Shown here piece by piece: positions 27,920 to 41,101 of a stretch of 64,000 nt of DNA (within the stretch, counting starts at the first letter, position 1; each line of letters begins with the position of its first letter). A program made the position numbers and the translations under genes. The notes under the pieces are model-generated. The model worked only from the letters and a program-made list of their open reading frames with translations, was not told where the DNA came from and did no database searches. This stretch comes from Hydractinia symbiolongicarpus (taxonomy: Eukaryota > Cnidaria > Hydrozoa > Anthoathecata > Hydractiniidae), in contig NC_079878.1 of the NCBI RefSeq assembly GCF_029227915.1, forward strand, positions 26,623,501-26,687,500, in the 5' to 3' direction.

Positions 27920-28366
27920 ATGGTACGGAAGAAGCATCGATATTTTGTTGTCCGAATACAGTATGCTAATAATTGCATTGATACAAGTTTGAAGCCCTTT
28001 GATGTTTTTAGAGCAATAGAGGCTATGGTTAAAGAATTATATGGTGATTACGGCATAGCAGTATATTTGTTTAATGTAAACGTAAAGTATATAAATCCTT
28101 ATACTGGTATTATTTTTGTGCAGTGTAGTAGGGATTACCATAAAGAAATTCGCAACTGTATCACTTTTATTAAATTTGTGAAGCAAAAACAATGTATATT
28201 AACAACAATGCATGTGACTGCCACGATACGGTCCGCAGAGAGATTTTTGCTGAGATACAATACTGACAAAATGAATTTGTTATATCAGAAGTGTAAAACA
28301 CCTCATGAAAAGCAAGATTTGTGGGATTATATGAAAACATTGGGCATTGAAAATACCATACGTTAA
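27920..28366 (+). CDS. POP5: Ribonuclease P/MRP protein subunit POP5, 148 aa
   Basis: POP5 is a core protein of nuclear RNase P (tRNA 5' processing) and RNase MRP (rRNA processing), related to archaeal Pop5. The ATG at 27920 begins MVRKKHRYFVVRI, which matches the family's MVRFKHRY start. The frame is open for 16 codons upstream, but these contain a likely splice acceptor (TTTGCATTTAG, ending 27903). Other family features are AIEAMVKELYGDYG, VKYINPYTGIIFVQCSRDY, HVTATIRSAERFLLRYN and a short tail. Human POP5 is 163 aa, so the protein is complete. The coding region is one exon. A TA-flanked transposon ends about 80 bp upstream. Confidence 0.93.
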   Translation: MVRKKHRYFVVRIQYANNCIDTSLKPFDVFRAIEAMVKELYGDYGIAVYLFNVNVKYINPYTGIIFVQCSRDYHKEIRNCITFIKFVKQKQCILTTMHVTATIRSAERFLLRYNTDKMNLLYQKCKTPHEKQDLWDYMKTLGIENTIR

Positions 28367-29780
28367 CAAAGACATGAAGCAGAGATGTAAGGGAATGACT
28401 TGTTATTTAACTTTAATTTTAAAGTTATTAACAAAATTCTTTGTCTCACACTAATTTATATCTATTTGTAGATCTTTTTAGAAATCCTAATTATTAAAGA
28501 TAGCGTTTTTTCAATGATTTTGTATATATACGAAAATATAACATTTGGATACATCCGCATTTTGATAGTACATACAGATTTATTTGTGGACACATGGGAG
28601 AAGGTGCTATTACAGTCTTCTTGCAAAAAAAATCTTAAATTTAATTAGAATGTTCTAGATATTTTCTACAGAAAATCTTATTTTGAACCATTTTGGATTG
28701 GTGGTTTTGGTGTTTCTTTGAAACACTTTTAAAACTAAGGATTTGTGATCTCCTGTGCATTTATAATAGTAACATTAATGTTTGGTACATTATAGGTGGA
28801 TGCGGTAAGTCTGATAGGGAAGAAGGTTGTGATATAAAATTTTGTTTAGTGGTCATGATTGTGCATATAGCTTATTCTTAGCTTTTATCTGCATTATTGT
28901 TCACAATTATTTTTCCCATGTATGTCATGGTTGCAACAATTTTGCCACAATTCTTTCGACATAATTTATTTCAACTGCTATTATAATTTATAATGTTAAT
29001 TTTCGTGGTGCTGGGCACTCTTTCGACTGCAATTAGCAGATACTAGTGACTTCAAACCTCATTTTAGATCTTGAGAGTACAACTTTAAACTTCAATATCT
29101 TGCCATCTACAACCATTCAGAACTTTGGTAAGGGCTTAAAATTTCGACAAAAGAACAGATAATAATAATATAAAAAGAAAAAATAAATATATTTTTAAAA
29201 AGAACACTAAGCAGAGGATATGCCAGAAATAAGTATATTTTCTACTTTTCTCTCAAATTTGAGCTTATTTTAGACCCCCCCCCCTAAAAAAAGAAATAAA
29301 GTTTCGAGGCCTTGAATACTAATAATTTGCCAAGATAAATTTATTGATAGAGAAAAGAGATATATATTTAATTGATGAACTAGATTGTTGACCAAAAATA
29401 AAGACAAGGGATATATATCATTAGAACTATTTACACCATAAAAACATCTCTGAAAGCTGAATGCTTTTGAGTATGAAATAGCTCAAAACAATTCTCTAAA
29501 TATAGGGAGACATTACAAGTTTTGCATTCATAGATGTTATCAAGTCCTGCCTGCTTGTGTTTTGGCTTTGGCTTATAGAAAATTCTCTCTTTGCGCTTTT
29601 GCAAACTTTTCGTGTTTGAAACTGAATGCGTCCTTTAAATGGTTGCAACCTTCATCAATCAATTAGTCTTAGTGTGGTGCCCATACCAAAATGCTTTGTT
29701 ACATATTCATAAAATGACCCAAGTTTTTTGCAAAGTTTGTTGCCTAGGATTTCCTTTCGTTATATAATCATCATTGTTAC
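28367..29780. other. Intergenic DNA, no gene seen
   Basis: AT-rich sequence with a poly-C run near 29274-29285 and no supported coding frame. Confidence 0.5.
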
Positions 29781-30203
29781 ATACTCCTTTTTAGTGACAC
29801 CAAAATAAAATGTGAAAGTGATAAATGATTTAAGCTCCTTTACCAAAATTCCATCCTCTGGTCACTTTTTAAATCTGGAATTCTCTTTGTGTTTTTTATC
29901 AGATTTACCTTTGTCTAAAAACATCTTGGCATATCGATTTGTTTCCTCAGTAATTCTCTTGAATGTCAATGAGAAACCCCTCTCCTCTATCAAAACCACA
30001 AGCAATATAAGGTTGCCCTTCTTTCCAAAAAGAGTCCTCCCAACCATTAGCTGCACCTTGACCAATACCATATGTATCTTAAGGATCCTTCTCCCATCAT
30101 TGATGATGAGAGAAAGATCTCTCGAAGGGTTGCCTGCTAAACTATCATGTTCAAAAAACCTTAAACTTTTCACAGTAATATGAATACTTAACAGACAAAC
30201 CAA
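29780..30203 (-). pseudogene. Decayed piggyBac-type transposase fragment
   Basis: On the minus strand, SLAGNPSRDLSLI is followed by ETNRYAKMFLDKG, the ETNRYA motif near the start of the piggyBac transposase domain. Then come NSRFKK, a stop where the family has Trp, and PEDGILVKELKSFITFTFYFG. The frame is broken in several places, and the DDD catalytic core and TTAA ends were not found. It lies about 400 bp upstream of mevalonate kinase, in the opposite direction. Confidence 0.6.
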
Positions 30204-30585
30204 AACAGCACCTTCAATAATAGAAGATTGTTGTTGGAAACAGGTTGGTTTATATTTTGATCATAGATCATAAACCTGGTCATAGACATCTTGAATTTCA
30301 GCTACATCATCACCTGGAGCATTCACAAAATGTATCAAACGTTCAATATCTTCATCATTTCTGATTCATCAAGATTAGAATCAAACCAGTATCGATATCT
30401 TCTTTTTGACCAATTTACATATCCGTAAATATATGGGACCTGCACTACAAGGGTTACTATTTTGGAACAAAAAAGGGAATAAGCCTAGATGCATAGCGTA
30501 TCTGGTGTCATCAACACTGCTTTTTAATGTATACTCTTCTTTTAAATATATTGCTAGTTTCACTTATGATATAGACGTAAGTAAG

Positions 30586-33524
30586 ATGTTACAAAAAGTA
30601 ACAACAAGTGCTCCTGGAAAGATCATATTATGCGGAGAACATGCTGTGGTGTATGGAAAAGTAAGTTTCAAACTTTGTTTTATATTAGTTGTTATTAGTT
30701 CAGTCAGAAATACCCTCCAAACTGACAGTTAACCAAAAAAATTGAAAACTTGTTTAAATGTCATTCTTATATTTTGTTTTGTTAGCGTATAAAGCTTTGG
30801 TTCTGACTTCTCATCAACAGATGTTTTACCAGTCCAAACCATTAATATAATTTTTTTAATTGAAAAGCGTTCTTTGCCCTCAAACTTTAATAAAACTTTT
30901 AGTAACAAAAAATGACTTCTGTGATCAGATTAAGGAAGCCTGTGATGGTCAGTGTAATGGCATAATAGTAGGACTATCTTTCACAACATTTTAGGAAGCA
31001 ATTGCTTGCAGTTTAAATCTACGTACCACTTGTTGCATTGAACTTTTATCTAATTCTCAATTTGAGATCAATGTTCCTGGGCTGGATTTACAAAAATGTT
31101 GGAATATTACAGAAATTTACCAGTTGTATGACACAGCAAAAATAGGTATGATTTTATTTGTTTAATAATATATTTTTTATTCTTACTTCTTATGGTATTA
31201 TTTTGACCTTAATGTTCAGAACTACCGTTACCTTAACATTTCAAATGCATTCAGGGCACATCTGTCACAATAAAATAGGTACTGCGATTGATAGTCATCC
31301 AAACTAAAATTAGATATGGACATTATTTTAGTATTCCTTCTTGTTTTAGATCCAACACATCCTGAAATACACAAAGAAAATGAAGCATTTGTCAAATTAT
31401 TGGAAAACGAAGAAAAAAACCTTCAAAAGTTATCACTTCATATTATATTGATGTTGTATATTTGCATTGGTAGCTCTTTTAAAGACAAGTATGTGATCAT
31501 TCATAGAAGGTTTTTAATAACTTGTAAACAAAGTAGATTGTAACAAAAAATCTATTACTTCACATGTCTTAAATGACCTGCCAATTTTACTGTTTTCAAT
31601 ATTTAGGTTTTTAAAATTTTTAATGTTGTTGATATTGGAATTTGTATATTCTACCCTTTTATCTAGTAGGACTGGTTTACGAATAACTTTGACGTCACAG
31701 CTCCCAATTGGTGGTGGACTCGGTTCCTCAGCTTCATTTGCCGTTGCTGTCTCCAGTGCACTTCTGGTCTTGTATGGTGTTATTAGCTCTAAACAAGATG
31801 AATGGAGTGACAGCCACTATAAGTTAATAAGTGATTGGTCTTATCAAGCAGAAACTATTATCCATGGTACACCTTCTGGAATTGATAACTCTGTTGCTAC
31901 TTACGGTATGTGTGTGTGTGTGTGGTTAATACACTTTTTTTTCTTATATTGCATATTTTTTGTTTTACACAATAACCTGTTTTTTAGGTCATTGTGTTGG
32001 CTTTAAAGCAGGCCATGTTGATCTTTTGACAAATTTAAGGTAAGATTTAAACACGTGTTTAGCAAATAAAACACGTACGAAAGCAAATTTTTTCACTTGA
32101 GTCATGCTTCTTTAATAAATATTTATTCTGATAAGACTTACGGTGTGCTACAAATTTTTGCATTTTTTAGCTATTTATAAGTTCCAACATGAATATTAGC
32201 TCCAATGAAATCTCAAAGATACTATTATTCACAAAAATGTATTTCCTGAACGATGTATCTTTTCTTATAGCTTTATGAAGTTAGATGTTCTAGTCGTCAA
32301 CACAAAAATTCCAAGAAGCACAAGAGAATTAGTTGGTGCTGTTCGTGAGAAAAGAGAAAAGGTAATTCATATGTTGCCAAAAATTTGCTGAGAAAATGTT
32401 TTATCTATGCTAGGGTACTGTATGTTCGTTTTCATTAAATTCGATAATTGATTGCAATAATTTTCATTATAGTTTCCAGAACTCTTTGAGAGTATTTTTA
32501 ATTCTATTGATTGCATTACAAGATCATTCAAAGAAATTTTACTTGAAATTAGCAGGGGTATGAATTTCAGTCGTTATAATTTTTATCACCCAGCTTGGAA
32601 AAATGTTCAAGGTGGAAAATTAGCAACTGCTATTTCAGAATGCTATTTGTTTGGACTTTGATGAGTGCGAACCAGGCTTTCTTTTATTGACCTTTTTTGT
32701 GGTTTTATTTTAGGGAGTAATAATGCACGCATTTACAAGAACTTAAAGGTATTGTTTAGAAAATATTTTTTTACATTAATGTTTATATAAAAGCTCAATA
32801 AATAAATTGTAGTGTATTTAACAAATGTTATGGGGATGGATGTGAGGGCTAACAATTGTTAGGTAAATTGCGTAATTTTTGGCTAAATTTGATTCTTAGA
32901 TCCTAAAACACTTAAATATAAAAAACAAGTTATTTAAAAAGATTTTTTCTTTTTTGGGGGATAAAGGGAAGGTTTTCTAGGGAAACACTTAAAAAAATTC
33001 TGAATGTTATAGGGCTGCCTAATTAAGTAAAGGGTGGAGGGGTGTTTCCTCACAATTTTAAATTGATCCACCTAAACTCTTAAATGAGAACAAATCGTTA
33101 TATCGATCAGATATTGGAAAAATATCCTTTGCTTTTAAAACGTTTTTAAGTACTGAATTCAAGATGTTTTACTACGGTTAATGTATTTTTCAGCTTTTTA
33201 ACAAGTTGCCAAGAAAAGCCTTTGTGATTTCTTAGACTCGATATTGTTTTTTTACAGGACTTAATTTCGATCAACGGACATTTGTTGGAAGGTATTGGGG
33301 TAGGTCACGAATGCATATCCAGCGTCGTCACGACCTGTTCAAAGTATGGATTGGGCAGTAAACTCACAGGTGCTGGTGGTGGAGGCTGCGTTTTTGCCCT
33401 GATACCACCTGGCTATTGTAAAGAAAAGATTGATAAAGTTGTAAAAGAATTAGAATCACAGAATTTTGAATGTTGGAGGACAGTGTTGGGTGGAGGAGGA
33501 GTTCAGTTGCACACAGTAACCTAA
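30586..33524 (+). CDS. MVK: Mevalonate kinase, 9 exons, 377 aa
   Basis: Mevalonate kinase phosphorylates mevalonate with ATP, the step after HMG-CoA reductase in isoprenoid synthesis. Exons are 30586-30660, 30995-31145, 31350-31488, 31667-31905, 31988-32039, 32271-32361, 32473-32557, 32714-32748 and 33258-33524. All borders are GT-AG and all phases close. The start TSAPGKIILCGEHAVVYGK carries the catalytic-site Lys12. LPIGGGLGSSASFAV is the GHMP phosphate-binding loop. QAETIIHGTPSGIDNS carries Glu184 and Asp195, equivalent to human Glu193 and Asp204. KLTGAGGGGCVFAL is the C-terminal GHMP motif. Human MVK is 396 aa. Exon 8 is only 35 nt. Exon 4 has two acceptors three bases apart (31667 or 31670). 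No damaging change was seen. Confidence 0.95.
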
Positions 33525-35084
33525 ATATTTTTTGTTAATTTTCAAGCAGATATAGTTTCTAGCGCGTAGTATTGTTGCCTGTCCTATCGTTTTGTAAGAA
33601 TACACTAACAGGGTGTAGTTTGCACAGTTTTAAAAGGAGCAGCCTATGTTAAAGGTAAAAAATATCTCTACCATACTGGACTCTTTACTGTGTGTATAGA
33701 TACCAATACACAGTAAATCTAAAAAGCTGCTAAAAATTAAAAAACATAAAAAATCCTCAACCTAGAGAATTTATTGTCAAGGATGAAACACATACCTTAG
33801 CCTTTTATTTGGCGATCTGGTTGTGTAAATTTTTAACAGGATTTGTTTCCTCCTTGCATGTCAAAATGACCAACACTATCTAAACAAAGTAGTATTAGTT
33901 GTGATGATGATAAAATTCCTTCTAATGGTTCATATTCCTTTTTTACTTGAAGAACGATCATTTTTTTTTCAGTATTTTTAAATGCGGGCACTGTTTTGAT
34001 ATCAGGATTTTCCCTTTTAATAAAAACTACACCAATTTGTGTTTTACAAATTATAATGTCATTTTTATTCTAATTAAGTCTATTGTTATGAGAGAAACGG
34101 AAAAGCAGTTAGGCAATAAAAAATGTACGGAGGCGTAAAACTAACCTAAGTTTCTGTAAATCTGACCTGCTTAAAATTTAATCTTAAATGATCAGAAACT
34201 TAGTAATTAAAATTCAGTTTTTGTATATATTTTGAAGCTCCTCATTTAAACGTCCCTAATTTGCTACCAAGTAAAACTTTGTAGGCAACCCTGTTGAGCG
34301 TAAACACTACATCTGATGTTACTCTACCTCTACATGGTTTAGTCCGGCACCTAAGTTTGCTTATACGTATAAGTAGACAGTTGTTCTTTAAATGGTTCAC
34401 AAGAGAAGAGAAAAGACCCTTTGTTGAAGCAATAGTTATTAAATTATTTACTGGAAGAAGCATCGTAGGCATTGTAGTTGGGTCTAATAAAAAACAAAGA
34501 ATGCATAGGGTTAGCTTTAAAAACTTTACCAGCACTTACTAGTGATCTACTCGACAATTGACTTGCGGTTGGCTTTTCAGGCTTCATAATTTTCTTTGCG
34601 TCGTCCCGGTCTTGCTATTTGGTGGGAGTAGACTTTGTGATGGAGGACTCTTTTTGTAACTCCGTCGTCGTTTTCCCACTTGATGAACTTACCATATGCG
34701 ATTTTGCACCGCTTGGCAGAAAACAAAGATGTGACATTCTTTGTCAGATTTCCATTAATACATTAGCTGTTTTTTTCAGTTATATCACTCCATTCTTCAG
34801 ATTTCCATTAGTACATACATGATATAGCACGTGCCTTTGCGTATGTTTGGTTACTGCACAAATTACTTTTATAATGTCCTTTCTTCATTTTTGTTTTACC
34901 ATTGTGACCTTTAGACCCTATAAGAACACTTTTTCGAAATACAAACCAATTTTCATAAGTTAATTTTTCTTCTGTGCAAAGTTTAATAAGATGGGAGTCG
35001 GAAAGGGAATAATTCTTCAAGTTGTTATAAAGCATATTTTTGGATACTAGTGAAGTTGTTTTTAAAAACCTATTTGCATTAACC
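33525..35084. other. 3' flank of MVK and intergenic DNA
   Basis: No host gene seen. Open frames on both strands at 34242-34542 and 34619-35035 overlap and carry no motif I can name. The bases TTAACC at 35079-35084 are the left duplication of the next element. Confidence 0.45.
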
Positions 35085-37651
35085 CAGGTGCGGATCCAGG
35101 GTTAGTCAGATAAGTCGCGTGACTAAGTGTAAATTTGACGAAAAATGTTAGCCAAGCGAAGATGTCGACGATCCAGGCGTTGCAAACGGAGGGCGTTAAA
35201 AATTGTAATTTTTTTACGGCGAAAAGCCATGGTTCACAGCCCTCTCCAATTCGCCTATAGCAATGTTGACGTCAAAGTTGTGACGTCGCTACCATATAGA
35301 CTGAGAGGGTTGCAAATTATAGCTTACAGATTTTGACTGATTCATTTTGACTAATCAGTCACTCAGTCAGTCAAAAATCAAATAGCTATGGCCCGCAACC
35401 CTCCCCATCTCACCTAAGGGGCCTGTGACGTCAAAATCGTGACGTAATTTTCACACTCTATGCGTAGTCCAACAATATGTGGCCCGCAGCCGGCGAAGGA
35501 AATTTAGGTTCCGTACTGCGTGGTTACTGATAACCTGTTAGGCTATAGTTTTAACTCCCATCCGTCAGGATTAGTCAAAGACTCACGCCTTTTGGCTTGG
35601 ATTCTTTCCGTACTATTATTGATTATGGCTGCAGCAGATATGTTGACGCGGGTGCTTACTGATTTAAAGTGTGATAATTTTGAATCTGTTCGTAAAATGC
35701 AAAAGGAACTTTTAGAACGTGTTTATTCTCGAGCATTTTTGTTGTCTGGGGATATTTATCCCTTGGTTGGTAAAAGTCTTCATCGGAATTCAGGTCCAGA
35801 TATATACCATCCATCTGATTGCTTTAAGGTGAGAAGTATGTTTTTTACTCTCCAACACACCTTGCATTTATTTAAAGGTTTTCAGTATATCTGCTACAAA
35901 AAGCTAGTTGGGGAGAGCTTTATACAAAAGACTATTAAAACCAAATACAAAAAGATTTAATTAGCTAATAGCTAGGGCTAACGATAATTCGGAAAAAATA
36001 ACACTTAATCGCAGCTTATTTTGCAATCAGAGGAGGTAAACATTACACTTTTATAAGAGTTTATTAAGGAGAAAACACGTTTTTTCGTGATAACTTTTCT
36101 TGCCACGTTTTGTTTTTAATGAAAAGTACACATAAGTTGTATCTTATTATTATTAACGTTTCCTGAAAATTTGAAAGAAATTGATACGACGGAAGTTAAA
36201 AAACTGGAGAAAACTTTTTTCCGATATTGTAAAACGATGGAGAGCCATAGGAACGCATGTACAATTGAATTATCATAAAGGTGTATTGTTTTTGTAATAT
36301 GAGCTTTGAACAGAATTTTCAGCATTGCGGAGGAATTCTTTCTCAATTAATATTTGTGTTGTTATTAGAAGCAAGAACTTGACATCTGGATAAGTAAGGT
36401 TGGTGATGAAAATAAACAACTCTTCGAATGACTATTAAGAAACAAAGTTTGTTGAGTAAAAGGTCATGGTAAAATATATTATTTTTAGATCCAATCCATC
36501 AGGAGAATGTCTATACAGCTCAGCATCGTTGGTATAGGCATAGGTGATAATTCTCTTGTTGATGTTTTGAGAATCATGACATCCATAGAACTTTTCTTGC
36601 ATCCTTCCTTTTATTCCAATCATCCTTGTTTTCAATTTGCTTTTAAAAACCAAAAGGCAAATATTTTTATATCTGAGAAAAGTTTATTCAGATTTTCCCT
36701 TTCCCATATTGTTTGTGATATGACTCTTTCTCCTGAGGAGGCAGTTAAAGCAGAAGCAATCAACAACTGTACCCCCAAAACATGGTTTCCTTTTCTATCA
36801 ATACTTGCCTTGTCAACAGTAATAAAGAGAAAAATTAACACATTTTACCCACAATTCGGTTTGTTACAGTATGTTACAACTTTCTTTACACAGTGTATAT
36901 TGCCACACCCATCTATTTTACCTGATGAAGATCAGTTAAAAATTTTATTTTGTTATGAAGATATTTGTGTTAAGTCTGGTGTAGACTTCAAGCCAAATCA
37001 TTACGTTCCCCTTTTTCCAGGTTGCAACTTTCTTAACTGAAAGTTGCATTTTCCTATTTCAGCATGCAAAAAGCAGTAAAAAGCCCTTCTTAATTCTTCT
37101 TTTAAAGTTCAAACGAAACTTGAGTTTAGCCCTATGAATAAACAAATATATCTGAATAAATACATGGGTTGAGGTGTGTTTCTATCATATCACATGTACG
37201 TATATTTCATCTTCATTATCCTGATCTTTCCATATTCTTATTGTTTTTGTTATTATTGTGTTTTATTTTGCTGTCCATGGCTGGTGTGATCATTTGATTC
37301 ACCTAGTCATGCTGATGAAGCCTGATATTGGCAGAAACAGCAGGAGTTTATAAATAATGAAATATATTCACAATTGTCTCACTTTATTATAGTTAATCCC
37401 TGTTAATTTTAGTGCTTTTATCTATCTAAAATAAGACGTGTAAGACGGAGATTTGATTCTTATAAAAGATGTTCTTAGCAGATTTTGTTATAGCTTAGCG
37501 TTTCTTTTGGTCAATTTTATTAATAACTAGATAAATCGGAAGACAATTTTTCGGCGATTTTTGTACTCGCAAAGCTTAAAATTTAGCCCCCAGCTGCTAA
37601 ATTCAAGACTCAGTCTTGACTAAGTCTTGAAAAAGTCTGGATCCGCCCCTG
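35085..37651 (+). mobile_element. DNA element with GCGGATCCAG termini and 6-bp duplication (2.6 kb)
   Basis: The left end reads CAGGTGCGGATCCAG. The right end, on the other strand, reads CAGGGGCGGATCCAG. The six bases outside both ends are TTAACC (35079-35084 and 37652-37657). Ends of this CAGGGGCGGATC type are common in invertebrate DNA transposons, but I cannot assign the superfamily from them. A 6-bp duplication argues against hAT (8 bp) and Tc1/mariner (2 bp). It contains an OTU-like gene. Confidence 0.8.
35625..37040 (+). pseudogene. OTU-like cysteine-protease-fold protein carried by the element
   Basis: Exon 1 (35625-35828) begins MAAADMLTRVLTDLKCDNF and ends YHPSDCFK at a GTGAGA donor. 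Exon 2 (36489-37040) follows a TTTTTAG acceptor. In one frame exon 2 reads NPSGECLYSSAS, which resembles the OTU nucleophile motif (DGNCLY/F). In the frame that continues it reads NSLVDVLRIMTSIELFLH, SPEEAVKAEAINNC, PFLSILALSTVIKRKI and finally PNHYVPLF, the expected late His. The nucleophile segment is therefore out of frame with both neighbours, and this copy is probably inactive. The family is a multicopy predicted protein in cnidarians and molluscs; its role is unknown to me. The TE setting suggests a transposon gene rather than a host deubiquitinase. Confidence 0.65.
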
Positions 37652-37657
37652 TTAACC

Positions 37658-40600
37658 TGTTTTAAATTTAGCAACACCAGTTTTATAAAGGCTAACTAAA
37701 CCTGTTAACCCTCATTTGCGGTTCGTGTTGTGGTATTCATTTTATTTATAAGTGATATCCTTGTATTTACTGTTATATTGTAAATTAATATAAGCTTGAA
37801 TTTAACATTTCCAGCTTAATGTTCTTTACGTGTTACCATTATGAAATATTAACTGCAAGCGATTTACTGTTCCCCAGACTGTATAAAAGTAGGTAATTGC
37901 ACATACCTTCCTGGTGTCGGTTAATTCGACGAATATAAATATCCTCCCTGTTGTAACAATATTTGTGGCAGAGCTTTTCCTCTCACGCACCTCTTCATAT
38001 TTTAAACCAATGCTGCTGTGATCATACTTTCTTCATCATCCAACTGATATGCTGTCTTGATTGTTTAACTCAAGTAAATATTTGTCTATAAACTTTTCAG
38101 AATTTCTTTTCTAAGGTTTTTGCATATGGGCATCTTGTAAGGCTTTGCTTTCCTCTCCAACAAGCAGTTCTGGCTATCGTCTTCATTGGTACGCCCATGT
38201 CCTTTGTCTTGCTGTGGATGCACCCACGGTAGAGTGGGCACTAAAGCTCTTAATGTCCATGCCCCTCAAGCCTAATAAATTTTTAACATATTTGACAATG
38301 GTGGTAACTCCAATAGGGTTACCGGAAGTATTCGTAGGAAAGGATTAGTTCCTTTGGCCGGTTTTTCAGGTTCCCTTGTTTAGGCTCTGTCCTCCTAAGG
38401 TCCTCTCTGTCCTCTGTCTCATCTAGACAATTCTAAACATATCTGGTTATCCTGGTGATACTTATGGAAATGCAGGAGTTTGTGATGTTTGGTTGGGTTT
38501 GTTGTTTTCATGATTGTAGAAATTTGAAATGTGTACATGTCTGATGATCGGTGACAAAAGTCGACCTTTAGAAAACCTATTTTCTGGGCTCCCTGGCCAC
38601 CCAAAAGACACAAAAAGGTGACGAATAAATTTAAGTCTAAGTCGTTATCAGGCAAGGTCGTCATTCAGAATAAATTTTCATAATCATTGTGACTTTTCAA
38701 GCAGCAATATCTCTGTCAAATAGATGACACAGAAATTTCGATTGCGTGATGGCGTGAACTAAAATTTTAAAAAGAAAAATAACGGGAATAGATCGAACTT
38801 TATAAACGTTGAAAAACACATCCACAGGGTTTGTTGCCTGATGTAACAGCCGATATCGCTTATTTAACGACTGTTACATCAAAATCCTGGGAATGAGGTT
38901 GTTCAAACCATGTAGAAGTCATACTAGCTTTTTTTACACCGCCGATTTTCGTGATACATTGACCTTCTGTACAAATGTCAAAAATTCCGAATTACACGTA
39001 ACCAGAAAAGTTGTGATTATTGTTATTAAGATTGGTTTGGTAATTTATATATCACATATATTTTATATATAGAGAGAGTAACAATGTGTTCCAGAATGTG
39101 TGAATGTATATTTTACGTTAATGAAAACACATCTGCGATGATATTTCAAATGTATTTCACATCTTTATATAGTCAGTCTATATATAGTATATATACTATA
39201 TATATATACTGGTTATGTTGTGAATTTAATGGTTCAATATCACCTTAATTATTTAGTTGATTTTTTGCAAAAACGAACTGCCTTAACTTTTTTTCGACGA
39301 TTCGATTCAGAGCTTTTGGACCTAAACCATAGGTTAGAGCCATCTATTCATATACGCTCTTCTTAGGTATCTGTTTTTGTAACCTTTTGCCGTTATATCG
39401 TAGAGTTAGTTGTTTCTTGCATTGATAAACCTGTATTTTTTTTAGAAATCTTCAACACAAAAAGACGTGTTTTTTTCTAATTCGCTACGCTCAACCTATT
39501 TCTTTTCTAATTTTTAAGACAGGAAAACTTCAGAACTTCGACTAGTAGTGTGTCAGCTTAATTGCTGGTATTGATACGCAAATGCTGGTTGCTGTTGAGA
39601 TACTCCAAAGATATGTCTCCCCACAGGTGCAGATGGAAGAGTACATAGGTTGAAACTTGGACTGGTATGGTGGACGACGTGAAACATGTTCGAGGGTTGG
39701 TTTTCTCTTAGTCACCTTCTTGCTTAGTGCACAGTTTTTCGCAGCCTTTTTTTATTGTCCTAAGGGTCACTGACAAGATCGTTGGACATTATTCATCAAC
39801 AGCGGCCCACCTGGCTGGAGACTTCTGTACAAAACCGATCATTTGCTTCTATGACTTGATCAGTCTTTTTGAATATTTGTCGTTGATCCATTTTGTAAAA
39901 GTTATTTTATTGTTTCAAGTTTTCTTCTTTTAATCACGACTTATTATATTCCCTCAGAATTTATATTCAATTTTACTGACTTTTTTTTGGTCCAATTGGC
40001 GTTTTTTCAATCCAATGTTGAGCCATTGCTCCGACTTTTCGTTCTGCTCCTGGAATCTGCTGTCAAAGTAGCTAGTAAGATGTTGCAATATTACATGTTC
40101 AGCGCTACTTGTGTTTATCGAAGGTTCTCCTGATCAGTTATTTTGATCGAGAAAAAACAGTTTCAACGTTTACGGTTCGAATTATTCAGCATGTGAGCAC
40201 TGTCATGCCTTGCACGCCTTTTAAAATCTTAAAACCACGTGACTAAACTTGGCCATACATATGAAAATAATTCATTTTTATATGTGTCAGTTTCCTTTCG
40301 AACAACGATTTATATGTAGCAAATTGTCGGTATTCTTTGATAGCTTTCCAACTCAAAAAAGTTTTTTGATTAAGTTCACGTTAAACCCATGGGTTAATGT
40401 GAGTTAATAACTGTGCTGGTCTGGGTTAACTATTTTCTACACGTTTTCACTTGAGTTATAGTGTGGGTTAGAAAACTAACTCATAAAAATTCACCCTCAT
40501 TAGCCCATACTTGGAACCAAGCTTAAAAATAGGATGACAAAAGGAATAAGGAGCTATTAAGAAATATGTCAACGTGGCCGTAAGAAAATAAACTTTTAAT

Positions 40601-41101
40601 TTTTAGTTTTTTTTTGCTACGGTTGATCCTAATATATTTTACAAAAAAAATCCAAACTTTGATTTTAAATATATAGCACGTTTTCCTAATAAAAATTACC
40701 TCAATAGCTTAATATGAGAGTGACGGATGGACAAATAAGAAAATAACTTTCAGTGAGTTCTGTATCTACTTTTTGCTATCCATTTTTTTAAAAAAAAAAA
40801 CAGACAGTTCTTGTCCTTTTGTCACAAAGTCCTGATAATGAAAGATCTTTCAAATTTATTTATGTCACTATACGAAACATCTCCATCACTAAGTGCTTAT
40901 GATAAACCATCCACCTGATCTTCATAATGGAACTTTTCAACAGAGTAAAAACGAGGACATTCTAAATAGACATTAAAAGCAAAAATTTTAAAATTACTTA
41001 AATATGTGTAAAACTTCGTGCACAGTGTCCAATATATATTTTTGGGTGGTTTTTAAGGCCAAAAAGGCACTGCTATTGCGTAGCAACAAGGTCTGGTGTT
41101 T
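37658..41101. other. Intergenic DNA, no supported gene
   Basis: About 3.4 kb with no exon chain that I can build. It contains an 11-bp inverted repeat (TGATGTAACAG) near 38840-38880 and a palindromic AT run at 39175-39215. Open frames at 38145-38348 and 39727-39933 have no motif. Confidence 0.45.
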
